Assembly: GCA_018894105.1 (NCBI GenBank)
Contig: CM032125.1
Location: forward strand, 28,009,032 to 28,073,031
Reading direction: 5' to 3'
Length of the DNA stretch: 64,000 nucleotides
Origin: Jacaranda mimosifolia
Taxonomy: Eukaryota > Streptophyta > Magnoliopsida > Lamiales > Bignoniaceae
A program made the position numbers and the translations under genes. How positions within the stretch are numbered: the stretch's first letter is position 1; the number at the start of each line of letters is the position of its first letter. Shown piece by piece: positions 34,651 to 46,351 of the stretch. The notes beneath the pieces are model-generated. The model ran no database searches, had not been told where the DNA came from, and was given only the letters and a program-made list of their open reading frames with translations.

Positions 34651-36767
34651 ACAAGCACAATATGTAGTCCAAATAATCCAAGGATAACATACATATTAGA
34701 ATTTCCTTATTCCCCTATCATAACATAAGATTCCAAGCATAACAGCGTGGCAGTAATCGTAGTCCAAGCATCATAGCTTGATAGGCACTCGGCCCAATAG
34801 GTCTCCATACATATATCATGTATCAATAAATGGGTTGCTAACAAGGCCAAACAAACACTGTATTAGATAAATCAAGTGTGCTGGCAAGGCAACAAATAAG
34901 AACATAGAATGATTCAGATAAGCTGACAAGTTGAATTAGCAATATGCAGAACAAATTCAGATAAGCCAACAAGGCCAAGCATGCGATAAGCAGAATGAAT
35001 TTAAATTGAACAATTTTAGATAAGACAACGAAAGTTCTTGGCGCTAGAATGGGAATGATCAACTTAATAGGAGCAAAATCAAGGAACCTCACAGGCATAT
35101 ATGAAACAATTAATAGATAGTAATCAAAGAGTTCAAACAATCCAAGAATCCAAATAATGAAAAGTCAATTACTTCCCAAAAGATAGTCAAGCTTAACCTT
35201 TATAGAGGTATCCAGACAATAACTGGTAGGTGTACACAAGACAATTACCAAATTAGTAGACCTTCACAGGATGAAATGATAGATAGGTGTATACAAGAGA
35301 AATACCAGATTAGTAGACTCTCACCTCAATAACCTCAAAAATGGTATAGCACTCTACTGGTCTGCATGACCCAGCTCTCTTTCACTTAACCAAAAGAACC
35401 AATTTACTATCAACATCCTTATTTTGAACCTATAATCACAATTATACAGATAGGAGTCTAAAATCAATTGTTATTCAGTCATATGGTGTTTTAAGGTCTA
35501 ATTTTGACATTATCAATAGGGAATATGCTACTTACACCGTTAACACTAGAATACTCACGAGGTTCATATTTATTTAGGTAAAGCGATATAATCAAATTCT
35601 TAAATTATATAATTAACTTGCAACGTTACACAAAGTCGACAATAATAGTCCAACTATATTTAATAACCCAATTTTTTCACTTAGGCCTCAAATCTATAAA
35701 ATTAAAGTTTTATCACCTAACTAGTTTAATTAACCAAGATTACCATGTAATATAATAAATTAGGGTCCACTAGGCCTATATATATATATCCATGGATGTC
35801 CATTTTCTTGATTCCAGTACATGTCTTCCATGTCATATTATTTCATTTGCACTTCAAAATACAAGAATTAGTAAGAAATAACAATTCAAGGTATTAAACC
35901 CCAATTCCAACTCTTTACCCATGATCTTCTTGTCAAAATTTTAGAATCACAATCTAATGCCACAGATACAATCACTGTAATGAGGTGAATAAACTACCTC
36001 AGCATTGTCGCTGTGTCGTTCGACATCCACCGTCGGAGTTGGTCACTACTACAATTGTCTGATTTGTCTCGATGAGAGCAACCAAACGCTCTAGTCAATT
36101 TTTGTAATCGCCACCAAATTGCTTGTGAATTGGAGTCACCACGCCACCACTTTCACCGTCGTTGTTTCTTCCAAATTCTGTCACCACTAATAGTCCAAAC
36201 CAAAAACTGAAGATACCTAAACACTTCCCAATCTGAGCTCCACAAAACCCATACCCCCGAACCAAGCTTCCTTCACTAGTCACATCACAACCACCACCTC
36301 CGCCACAATGGAGACTTCCAACTCAAATTTTGGCCACTACACCAGCTAGTTCTGCAAGATTTTGGTATCTTCGGGTTCCCTATGCTAAGAAAAGTTAAAT
36401 GGTGTATAATGTGATGGGTTTTGCCATTTATTGGAGAAGGTTGTTGGAGGAGGAAAATGATGGTTGCATGTGGAAAATGAAGAAATGTTGGGGTACTTTG
36501 TGATATTTAAAGGAGTACTTACCAACAATTATAATTCAACCCCAACATTTTATTCTTGCTTTCAATTGAGTCCTTTGGCTAATGAGTGCATAACATTGAA
36601 CCGGTTGACCAAGGATTATTCCATTTCAGCCCCCAAAACTTCTAAAATCCTTGCAATCAAGTTTTCCTTATTTACCCGAAAACTTTTAAAATCAATAATA
36701 AAATTCACAAAAAAAATACTAAGAAAAATTCTACCAATCATATGATTTCTAGGTGTGTTACATAGCT

Positions 36768-37390
36768 AATTGTATTTGATTTCTTTAGTTAGTCTTTTAT
36801 GGAATCCTTTATGATGTTTAGTATTGCTTTTTGTTGAAATGATACTATTTTATACTTAGATTTGAACTTTCATAATTGTACACTTATTATTTAACATTTT
36901 TGACTATTTCTTATCAATGTCTATTACAAGTTTGAACATATTAAAAATTTAAATTTATGTGATGTTAGTCTTAATTAAAGCCTTAGAAAAAAATAGACTT
37001 TTAGGTAGGATTTAGGTCTGGTTAAGATTTTAGAATTTATTAAAAAAGCTCGGCTAACCTAAAAAAAAGGGTATCATAGATAATAGGCTAGGCTTAGGCT
37101 TGCCATTTTCATAATAGGCTTGACCTATTCAAGTAACAGCCTAGCTTATATACCCTAACCTAACCTATTTTCATGCCTAGGCATCATGCCCTGCCAAGTG
37201 ATTGATTTACACACATGATTGACCAATGATATATGAAAGAAATTGAAATTTAATTTACTAAAATTTCAAAAATTAAATTTGAAGGATGGTAAAATGGTAA
37301 TATTTAAAAAATTTCAATATAAAAAACCAAATTCCAAAATTTAAATTTTTGATGGGGAGCGATTGCCCTTAATTCTCAGCCACCTCCTTA
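36768..37390. other. Right arm of the split hAT MITE and AT-rich sequence
   Basis: Up to 37183 this is the right part of the hAT-like MITE, with taggctaggcttaggcttg repeats. From 37184 to about 37390 there is nothing recognisable before the nsLTP relic. Confidence 0.5.
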
Positions 37391-37394
37391 CCTC

Positions 37395-37545
37395 TGTCTA
37401 TGTGTCGGAGGCATGCTTCCTATTGGCGAGGGCTCGTACCGCAGAGTATGTGTGTCCTTTTGCTAAGCTAGAGTTGGTTCCAGCTTTTGGGTGCTCAATA
37501 TGCTATCAAATTTAGAATTTTGGCAAAACTATCCTCATAATTATA
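37395..37545 (+). pseudogene. nsLTP relic, copy D
   Basis: A short degraded piece of the nsLTP exon. TCGGAGGCATGCTTCC reads SEACF where copy A has SAACC. GAGTATGTGTGTCCTTTTGC reads EYVCPFA where A has ECVCPFA. The tail (gctatcaaattt, then ttggcaaaactatcctcata and attataag) follows copy A's gctattcaatta, gtggcagaaccgtccctcgc and attttaag. The frame is lost after AFG, four of the six cysteines in the compared region are gone, and neither the start nor the splice site survives. It is the most diverged of the four copies. Confidence 0.65.
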
Positions 37546-37558
37546 AGTTACATAATAG

Positions 37559-37882
37559 GGTGTTTGATTAAACTTATTTAAAAGTTTGTATAAGTTCTAT
37601 ATCTTATAAGATATTTTTAGAGTTTATAAAATTGTAGATATTTTTTAGAATGAATTCTTAAAGCGTTGGAATAAAAATATCTTGGAGTTTATAATATATT
37701 AGTAATAACAATTTTATAATTAATATGTTTAAAATTAAATGAGTTTGTTGAATTTTAAAAACAAGTTATAAATTTCTTAATATTTTAGAAAGAACTTATA
37801 GCATCCTAACATCTTATTTTAGGAGTCTTTTTCAAAAAAAGTTTAGCAATTTTGAGGAGTTTATAAGTTCATCTAAACACCC
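37559..37882. mobile_element. 324-bp MITE
   Basis: Left end GGGTGTTTGATTAAACTTAT and right end in reverse GGGTGTTTAGATGAACTTAT are good terminal inverted repeats. The interior is AT-rich with no ORF. Flanking bases (cataata / tttcaata) only weakly resemble each other, so the target duplication and superfamily are unresolved. Confidence 0.6.
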
Positions 37883-38378
37883 TTTCAATACATATATATA
37901 TACACACTAATGCTACATAGAAGTGGAGCGAGGTCCTTTCCAATAGATAACAAATGTCGATTTGTCTTCTTTGGAACACATGCATAGAGATTTTTGCCTC
38001 TCGAAGTTTCGTGATTCTAGCTTCGCAAATGATTTCTTATGCGCAAGTTCTCTTTGGAGCTTAATATTGATATTTTTTTCTTTTTTTCCCTTGAGCATAG
38101 ACCCATTAAAGTTTTGTTGCCCTATTTCATGGATTTAATTATTTTTTAATTCTTCGGAATTTTCTATTTACTTAATTGATTTAGTCTATTGGGCCTTTTT
38201 CTCTCATCACTCATTTTTTTAACTTCTTTATTATTCTTGAATAAGGCCTCACTGAAGCCCAAGCTAGTTAAGACAAAGTTTGTATTCTTTTCTATGGCAC
38301 AAACAAATTATGAGAAAATGTTGGAAGTAATATCTCGTGAAAATTGTTCGATCTTGAAATATGTCGTCGAAAGAAAAA
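37883..38378. other. Intergenic, no gene recognised
   Basis: Contains only short frames with no family resemblance. The segment 38245-38340 is shared with 4033-4125 (see that entry). Confidence 0.5.
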
Positions 38379-38615
38379 TGAGTAATGAACTAAGCTACTG
38401 AGAGAGAGAGAGAGATATTTGGAGTAAAGAAGGAAAAAATGTATTATAAACACTGACGGAGAGAGTAATATATACATGAGCTAAGCTAGCTAACTGCGGG
38501 GGTTAGAGACTAACTAGGAGAAGAGAGTTAGGGTTAGTTGTTAACCTAACTAACCAACAAACTAACAAACTAGCTAAGTAGACTAACAGAATAACTAACT
38601 GTGTATATGCATACA
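38379..38615 (-). repeat. 3' LTR of the middle copia element
   Basis: A 237-bp block starting TGAGTAATGAAC and ending GCATACA. It adjoins a purine-rich tract on the minus strand (GGGAGGGATGAAAAG), the expected polypurine tract, right after the RNase H stop codon. In minus-strand sense it contains a TATATATTACTCTCTCC promoter-like stretch and a CT-rich leader. The short length fits small-LTR copia lineages. Confidence 0.65.
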
Positions 38616-38631
38616 ACTTTTCATCCCTCCC

Positions 38632-41600
38632 TTAAGGTGGACCTTGGTGAACATCCCGCAGGTCCAACTTGAACAAGATAGAGTGGAAATCCGGTGAGGA
38701 GAATGCCTTGGTGAATATGTCTGCAAGCTGAAGGGAAGTAGGAACGTGCCGTGCTATAATAAAGCCTTTTTTAAAGTGATCACATACAAGGTGGTAGTCA
38801 ATATCCAAGTGATTGGTCTTTTCATGGAATACAGGGTTTTTAGTGATATGAATACTAGCATGGTTGTCACAGAACAATGGGATGGGAGACAATATAGGTA
38901 CTTGGAACTCTTGGAAAAGATAGGAAATCTATTGCAGTTCACATACTATGGATGCCATACTTTTGTATTCTACTTCTGCAGTGGATCAAGAGACAGTACC
39001 TTATTTCTTTGTCTTCCAAGATATTAAGGAGTTTCCTAAGAAGATGCAGAAACCTTTGAGAGATCTTCTGGTGTCAGTGCAGAATGCCTAGTCGGCATTA
39101 CAACATGCTTAAAGTTGGAGAGAGTTATATACAAGAAGATGCAGTCCCTTTGAGGGGTTGCCTTTAAGATATCAAAGCACATGCACAGTTGCTTTCCAGT
39201 GATCAACAGTAGGAGCGATTATAAACTAGCTGAGTTGTTGGACACTATAAGTGATGTCTGGCCGCGTGAGATTGAGATACAGAAGTCTGCCAACCAGTCT
39301 TCTGTATTGCTCAGGGTCTGAATATGGTTTCCCATCAGCAGCAAGTTTAACACCCTTAGGGAATAGAACCGCTACTGGTTTGGATGCCATGAAACCACTG
39401 TCGTGAAGAATATCCAGAGTGTACTTTCTTTGATTTAGATAGATTCCATCAGCAGACCTAGCTATCTTAATGCTAAAGAAGTATTGAGCATACCCTAGGT
39501 CCTTAATAATGAATTTGGAGTGCAGAAAACTCTTCCCTGCAGAAATATCCTTGTCATTATTCCCTATAACCAATACATTATCGACATACACCATAAGTGT
39601 CATAAATGAGTCACCACACTCTTAACCAACAGACAATGATCATAGGTAGACTGCTTGAAGTCATATTCTTACAATTGGGTAGTTAGTTCTACATTCCATT
39701 GTCTAGAAGCTTGCTTCAGACTATACAGTGATTTCAACAATTTACTGACCTGACTAGGTTGGCCCTAATCATACCCCACAGGCGGTTGCACGTACACTTC
39801 TTCATCAATAAATCCATGCAAGAAAGCATTGTTAATGTCTAATTGGTGAATACTTTAGTTCTTGGCAGCAGCTAAAGCAAAGAGCAATCTGATTGTGATA
39901 GGTTTAGTGACAGGAGAAAAACTCTGTGAATAATCTATCCCAACAACTTGGTTATACCCTTTAGCCACCAACCTTGCTTTATACTTGTCAACCGTGCCAT
40001 CAGGTTTGAGTTTCACCTTATATACCCACCTTGAGCCAATGGCTTTCTTGCCAACAAGTAGATTAGTAAGCTCAAAAGTCCTATTGGATTCAAGGGCCTC
40101 AATTTTCTTCTTCATGGCAACAACCTACTCCTCTTAAGTACAAGCATGCTTATAGGAAGTGGGCTCTTTAACTGTAGAAACATTAGCCAAAAAAGCCATG
40201 TATGTAGGAGAAAATTTGGTTTCAGTAATAAAGAGGTAGGTTTGGGGTGCATGATCAATCTTTGCAGGGCCATTAGTACACTGTGCAAGTGGGAAAGTCA
40301 CTAGCATAGACTCATTAGATTGATGTTCAGATACTTGAGAAATATAACCTTTGAGCCAGGCAAGTTTCCTTTTAGGTCTAAAACTTTATCTCACAATAGG
40401 GATGGGAAGGCTAGGAGATTGAATTTCTAGAGAGTTTTGGCCTATGTTTAGAGATGTTGGTGGCACAGGGGTGCTATTGTCAAGATGCAAGGAAATAGTT
40501 TCTTCAAGAATAGGAATAGGTAGAGACAGTGAATGTTCAAAACTTTCTGTAGAGATTTTGTCTTTGAAAGGAAATGTGTATTCATGAAATATAACATCCT
40601 CGAAAATATATACTTTGTGTCTATCAAGATCATAGACTTTGAATGCCTTTTGGCCTGTATTATATCTAATAAAAATGCATTTGAATGCCCTTGGTTCAAA
40701 CTTATCTTTATGTGGTAGGGTATTTGTCGCAAAGTAAAGGGATCTAATGATCCTCAAATTTTGATAATCTGGGGCTTTGTTAAATAGCTTCTCATAAGGA
40801 GATTTCCATTATAGAGTATGACTAGGTAATCTATGGATAATATGGGTTGCCATCAAGATGGATTTCCCCAAGAATTTTGAGGGGAGATTTGATTGGAATA
40901 TGAGAGCTCTGGCAGTGTTAAGGAGGTGTCTATGTTTCCTTTCTATGGTACCATTCTGCTGAGGGGTATAACTACAACTTCTTTGGTGAATGATGCCATT
41001 TTGGCTAAGGATAGCATGAACATCACTTTTCAAGAATTCAGTGCCATTGTTAGTTCTTATGGTTTTGATATAGGCTTGGAATTGGTTTTTGACCATCTGA
41101 ATGAACTAATGAATAAAAGTACGAGTTGGATATTTATTATTCATTAAATAAGTCCACAAAGCTTTAGTATGATCATCGACAATAGTGAAAATATAGGGGG
41201 TGCCTGTTAAGGATGGCTTTTTGTAAGGACCCCAAAGGTCCATGTGGATGAGCTCAAAGGCTTTAGTGGAAGTAGATATACTAGGAAAGAAAGATAGTCT
41301 GGTCTGTTTGGCCATGGGACATACAGTACAATCATGACAAGAATCAAGATTTTTATTGCTAGTATAAGGAATGTGTCTCAAAACTTTATTAGATGTATGC
41401 CCTATTGTATTGTGCCAGAGAATAGCATCTGAAGAAGACACACCCATTCACAAGGTTTTGATCAGGATTTTTGCAACTAAATGAATTAGAATGAAAGTAG
41501 TTACAACAAGCTTTAATTCTTTCAGAAGAGAAGCAAAACTTGTCAAGAATATAAAGTCTTCCTATGACCTTTACCACTGCAATTATTGTTTCATTCTTCA

Positions 41601-42390
41601 GGTCCTACAAGATGAATTGGTTTGAGTAAAATGTGAACTTCATTTTGGCATCATTGGTAAGCTTACTCATAGATAGGAGATTAAACTTGAACTCAGGAAT
41701 GTGGAGTGTGTTTAGAAGGTTTAAGTTTTATGTTAGCTGGACAGTTCCAATATGTTGAACAAGTTTAAGGATGCCATAAGGCAAGTAAACAGGTATAGGT
41801 TTGGTAGGATTTTTGTAGTTGAAAAAAAGGTTTGTATCAGTACATATATGGCTAGAGGCTCCGATGTCTACAATCTAAGAGTCAACTCTTATTAAATCAA
41901 GTGTGCTCAAGGCTAAATGCATAGATGAACCTACAAAATCCTTGAGATGATCAAAGCTCATCTAATTTCCTTCAACCTACTATTTTTCTTTCATTAGCTT
42001 TTTCACTTCCTGCTGTACCATATTGGCTAGGGTAGATGTCCAGTCATGTGCTTTGGGAGTGCTCTTTCCATTCTGAAAGTCTAGAAGAGTTTCTATATAA
42101 TTCACATTCTATCTCCCTTGCCCTTGACCTCTTTTTTCCTTGGGCTCTTTATACCAATCCGGATACCCATTCATTTTAAAGCAACTCTCTCTAATGTGAC
42201 CATCTCTACCATAATAGGAACAATGTTTGTCTCATTTCCTCCCTTGATCCTTCCTATACAACTGCTTGACACCTCCACTTCTATTAAAATTAAGTCCAAT
42301 TCTTGCTGCCATAGTACCATTTTCAGTCAGATTATCGAAAAAGGTATTCACTTCCCTTTGCTTTTCAATATGCAGCACCATTGCTTTTCC
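38632..42390 (-). pseudogene. Ty1/copia gag-pol polyprotein, decayed and 5'-truncated
   Basis: Minus-strand polyprotein in several frames. The gag zinc knuckle is near 42190-42235 (GRDGHIRESC). Protease at about 41850-41890 reads VDIGASSHIC. The pre-integrase and integrase zinc region is at 41106-41447 (CTVCPMAKQTRLSFF, HMDLWGPYKKPS). The integrase core is at 40809-41096 (IRTNNGTEF, YTPQQNGTIERKHRHLLN), and its second and third catalytic residues look intact. Reverse transcriptase is at 39226-40115 (KYKARLVAKGYNQ; the active site is YVDN in place of YVDD). RNase H is at 38632-38892 (LFCDNHASIHI, DIFTKAF). The 5' end joins a gypsy LTR at about 42391, so the start of gag and the 5' LTR are missing. 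Dead copy. Confidence 0.9.
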
Positions 42391-43640
42391 CTGGCGCTAT
42401 GAACTTTCACAGTGTTACTGTATCATTCCTGTTGAATTAGTGTTTTGAGTGTCAAATATCGTATTGATTTCCTTGATTGATCAGTATATCGTGGATTTGC
42501 TGTGTTGGCATCATTGTTTAGTTATTCTGCCATGTTGGGAATTGATTGTTCAAAATATTGATTGAAAAATGATGCAAGAGAATTGTTGGGCCAGGAGCCT
42601 TGCCAAGCTGTTATACTTGTGCTATTGTTTTGCCAAGCTATTGTGCTTGTGCCATTGTTGTTGCCAAGCTGTTATGCTTGTGCTATTGTTTCGCTAAGTT
42701 GTCGTGCTTGTGCCACTGTTGTTGTCAAGTTGTCATGCTTGTGCTATTGTTATTGCCGAGTTGTCATGCTCGTGCTTTTGAATTGTTATTGATTGATCGA
42801 TTGTATTGTTATAAAGGTATAAGGATAATCTGATATGCATAATTATTTTATTTGATATGCATAGTCTGTTAGGATGGCACTCTTAAATTATTTTAACTTA
42901 TGGAGCAATAAGGCTGGAGTGAGTTTCCAGTCTGGATCGGGCTAAAGCCAAGCCAACTGAGCTGTCTGTATTTCCTCCCGATTGTGATCGGTTGAAATGC
43001 TTTATACCCCCGAATAGCATTGATCGAGATGATCTTGGGCCTTTTGAGCTGTCGGTTACAGCATCCTAACCTAGCAATTTTTATTGCTGGAAAAATGTTC
43101 ATTATCTTCATTCTGGCTTGTTTAAGCTACCACTGTTTTGTGTTATTGAGCTTCATTGTTATTATTGACTCTAGACAGCCATCCATTGCTTTGGCTTATT
43201 CTTCACTAAGTCCTTATGACTCACCCTCGTATTGTTTGTTTCCTTTCAGATATGTATGAGACTGGAGGCTCGGACAGATAGTTATGGCTTGACATTTTGT
43301 ATTGAGTTTGGTGGATGCATGCTCATATATGAGTTCACCGTTTAATGTGTCTGGATATTAGAAGTTTTGTGATATGTCAGGAAGAGTATGAGACTTTTGG
43401 AATGTATGTATGGTATTTCTTATGCTGATATCTATTTTGAATGACGATGGGTTATTAGTATGGCTTTCGCACTTTGATATTATTGTATTAAGTTTAAACC
43501 ATGCTGTAAGTTGTGATCACTGTGGTTTATTGGAGAGTTTTGGAAAAAAATTTATTGGCCTATCGGATATATTGCATCCTATATAATTGATTTAAGTGGT
43601 ATTTTGGCATTTGGGTGATATCTTGAGTGGGGGTGCTACA
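42391..43640 (+). mobile_element. Recombinant solo LTR of the chromovirus, left-truncated
   Basis: Ends GGGGGTGCTACA at 43640. Its left edge has the same copia junction (ttttccctggcg) as the element's 5' LTR at 47105. Its right flank (ttttatatgaaa) is the same as that of the 3' LTR at 57371. That combination is what recombination between the two LTRs of one element leaves behind. It has two more minisatellite units than the other copies. Confidence 0.8.
42600..42790 (+). repeat. About 31-bp minisatellite within the LTR, six units
   Basis: Six units of the form ttgccaagctgtcatgcttg plus tgctattgt are adjacent here, against four in the 5' LTR (about 47310-47430) and four in the 3' LTR (about 56395-56515). 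Open frames across it are Cys-rich only because of the repeat and are not genes. Confidence 0.8.
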
Positions 43641-44222
43641 TTTTATATGAAAGAAAATTTAAATTAATTCAAAAGAAAAAAGAAACATCATTATATATTG
43701 CTAATTGGAAAATGAAGTCCTACCATTAAAAATATAAAATTGTTCTATGAATAATGTAGAAATAAAATGTAAAAGGAATAAGTGTAGAATAATAAAATTT
43801 ATATATAAAATAAATAATACATTTATCTATTAATCTTATGTTAAGTTAAATTTATAAGATAGAATTTTGGGATAAAAGTACTTAACATGATGCTCATAAA
43901 TTTTTTTTTTTGAATTATAAACTTATTTAGTGGGATAAAAATATGATTATAGAATTTAGAATTTTTTGAATTATCTTATGGGATAGAAATTTATATGGAA
44001 ATTTTGGATAAACACAGCATGATATTTTAGTTACAATAGATAAGCTGATCATATTAAAATGAAATATAAAAATAAATCAACAACCAATAAGGAAATTTTA
44101 ATTGAATTAAAATACTCAAAATTATGAGAATTTGACATTTAGCTAAAATTGCACAATTATAATCAAAATTGCAAAATTATAGATCCCACATCGTTGTGCT
44201 ATATATAACAGTATATATATAG

Positions 44223-44270
<48 letters not shown>

Positions 44271-45990
44271 TATAGAGAGAGATTATTAATATTTAATTTA
44301 AATAATTTAAAATTTAAAGTAATAGACCATTAATGTTAACTAAAAATACTTAATATTTAATTGTCATTTATTAGTTTTCTAAAAAATGAATCTTTTATTG
44401 GGCCTAAAGTCAAAAATTGATATTCTAGATTTATTGAATGATCTTAATTTTTTAAAAAGATAAAAATTAAGATCAATTGATGAAATATTTACCTATTTTA
44501 ATTTTGTAAAACCCAAAACAAATTCTTAGACACATATTTACAATTAAGTAATCAAGTGAAGACAATTAAGTTAAGACTGTTATGGCATTTTCATTTTTTT
44601 CACAGAGGTCTAGCCGGATAAATCTTAAGAGACTTATAATTAAAACAACCTTGTTTTGACTTCAATAAGACTAAGGTAAAGACATAAAAATAAGTGAATA
44701 TACATTTCAAAAAAAAAATTCTTAGATCTTTTTTTCTTTTTTTGGTTGTATTTCAGTAGCTACAAATGAGGAAACTTTTTCCAATATAATTATTATCAAG
44801 AATAGGCTCCAAAATAAAACGGACGACTTTTAACCGACATTGTTTCAATCATTGATGAATCTTATGGTTTGAATGAACATGGTGTTCAACTTCGATAAAG
44901 ATGTGACTTTGATTTCACAAATTATAAAATTTGCATTTGAACTTTTATGTTTCATAATTTTCGCTCCTGCACCTTTATTTCTGAATCAGACTTTGATGGA
45001 AATTATGACAAGCTAGCATATATAATGTGTTTCATTTATCTTTTTTAATCCAGTAAACGGTGTAACACATTATACTATTGTATATAGTTGGTTGAATCTT
45101 CATATTAAATTTGGGCGAATGAAGTCGGGTTGAGCATCCGAGATTGAGGTTGGATTCTCACTTGCTTTGTGAACTAATCGATAATCTGGAGTATTCTAAG
45201 TTTCTAATAGAATTCTTCAAATGATCAAGTCAGGACCTAGACATGAACAAAATTCTAAAACAAAGAGTACAATGGAAGAAATATTCATCTAGCTAAAGGA
45301 TTTCATGGGATATTATTCCAAAATCTAATAAGTCACTCAAATATTCATTAATTGAATTTGATTGATACCATTTCAATTATTCTATTCTAATACCATATCA
45401 AGAAGTAAATAAATATGAATACTTTCAATTATAGAAGAATAAAAATTATTATATTCTCGTAATCTTGTCATTGAAATAATACCCTCATTTGATATGAAAC
45501 TTGGTTTTCAAATTCCTCTAATGATTTGTCAAGTGGTCTTTGATACAATGACATTAGTCTTACACATAAAATATATATGATGTCAAGATTTGAATCGTAA
45601 AAACTCTTGTTGTACGTGTATATTAAGAAAACAATTCCTCTAGTGGCGTAGGAAATATTTATCCATAATCTTATGTGAGGAAGAATCATGATATGGCCTA
45701 AAGGATAAATCTATTTTATCCTTAAGGATGTTAAGAATGTGTGATTGCATTCAAATCAACAGACCTGAAACCCAAATATCTTCTTTCTTGATTTACTTAG
45801 CTCATGGATATTTCAGAATTTGGCACCTCATCGACAATATATTTGTTAAATTGCATAACATAAATAGTCGAGGTGTACCATATTTCTTTGCAATCATTAG
45901 CTACTCACCTTTTTTAATTTTCTCTAGCATACTCACACTATTTCAACCTCTAATTTGAGAATTGAAGAGTCTCCAGCATATTCAGACCAA
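43641..45990 (+). repeat. Flank block upstream of nsLTP copy B
   Basis: Nearly co-linear with 57371-59690 (shared gaaacatcattatata, atagaattttgggataa, ggttggattctcacttgc, tcttacacataaaatatata) and, more distantly from 44284 onward, with 4730-6800. Non-coding. The unit carries a GATA expansion at 44224-44270 that is not present in the second copy. Confidence 0.85.
44224..44270. repeat. (GATA)n microsatellite
   Basis: Eleven or so GATA units. The paralogous place near 57950 has only gataaatagatatata. Confidence 0.95.
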
Positions 45991-45991
45991 A

Positions 45992-46224
45992 GTACTAAGG
46001 CGAAAAATAAATTAAAGGACACATATAGGTCTGTGGCTTTGATAATCGGGCAGAAGCCATCGACAGCATACTGCTAGCTGATAAAGGCCTTTCACGTAGA
46101 GCGTGTGCCCCTTTTGTTACCTCAAAGCTGGTGGCAGCTCTTGGTGGGGCTCAACGTGCTGTTCGTGCTGTTCAATTAGTTCAGAGCCATGGTAGAACTT
46201 TTCCTCACAATTTTAAGTATGGAA
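45992..46224 (+). pseudogene. nsLTP pseudogene, copy B
   Basis: Corresponds to the mature part of copy A exon 1, from the KNKLK region to the splice donor at 46225. TATA box, start codon and signal peptide are absent. Cys in TC is Tyr (ACATAT). The CC pair has become Tyr-Cys followed by TAG in place of CAG. The CxC region has the one-base net loss also seen in copy C. The last two cysteines are His (CAT) and Tyr (TAT). A nine-base tandem duplication (cgtgctgtt twice, near 46155) is private to this copy. Intron sequence follows and is cut at the duplication junction at 46352, so exon 2 is missing. Confidence 0.85.
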
Positions 46225-46351
46225 GTAAAAGCATATTTTATATATATATATTATTTATATACACTCATGCCAAAGATTCGCTAAATTTGAATTGCTAATA
46301 CTATTGGATCAAAAACCTACACCCATGTCAAGGGTCGGCTAAGCTTGAATT

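Larger units (their letters stand above)
26160..36762 (-). mobile_element. Ty3/gypsy element (minus strand), internally deleted, with nested insertions
   Basis: The outer ends are TGTAACACCCC (26160) and GGTGTGTTACA (36762), flanked by TAACT (26155-26159) and TAGCT (36763-36767), a 5-bp target duplication with one mismatch. The 5' LTR in the minus sense is 36762 to 30071, followed by the primer binding site (30055-30066) and a remnant internal region to about 28646. The 3' LTR (28645-26160) has lost its first few hundred bases. Gag, protease, reverse transcriptase and integrase are all gone; only the extra 5' ORF remnant remains. LTR similarity and the shared extra ORF tie it to the chromovirus at 47105-57370. 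Confidence 0.75.
30071..36762 (-). repeat. 5' LTR of the gypsy element, interrupted by a MITE and a second LTR
   Basis: Inner end TATAACACTCC (30071), outer end TGTTACA (36762). Without the insertion 30789-34650 it is about 2.8 kb. It aligns with the 3' LTR at 26160-28645 across both halves, e.g. gaataggagtaagcaaacc before the insertion and caatatgtagtccaaataat after it. Short frames such as 36095-36283 and 36464-36745 are not genes. Confidence 0.8.
25944..37183. mobile_element. hAT-like MITE split by a gypsy retrotransposon
   Basis: Left end TAGGATGAAAATAGGTTAGG (25944) and right end, in reverse, TAGGCATGAAAATAGGTTAGG (37183) form terminal inverted repeats differing by one indel. Flanking octamers are AACATTAT and GGCATCAT, matching at five positions with only transitions at the others. 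Taking out the gypsy element 26160-36762 leaves about 640 bp with no coding capacity. Confidence 0.6.

Noticed and set aside
42562..42833. Cysteine-rich open frames resembling small secreted peptides
   Set aside because: They read through the 31-bp minisatellite of an LTR; the Cys pattern is a by-product of the repeat.
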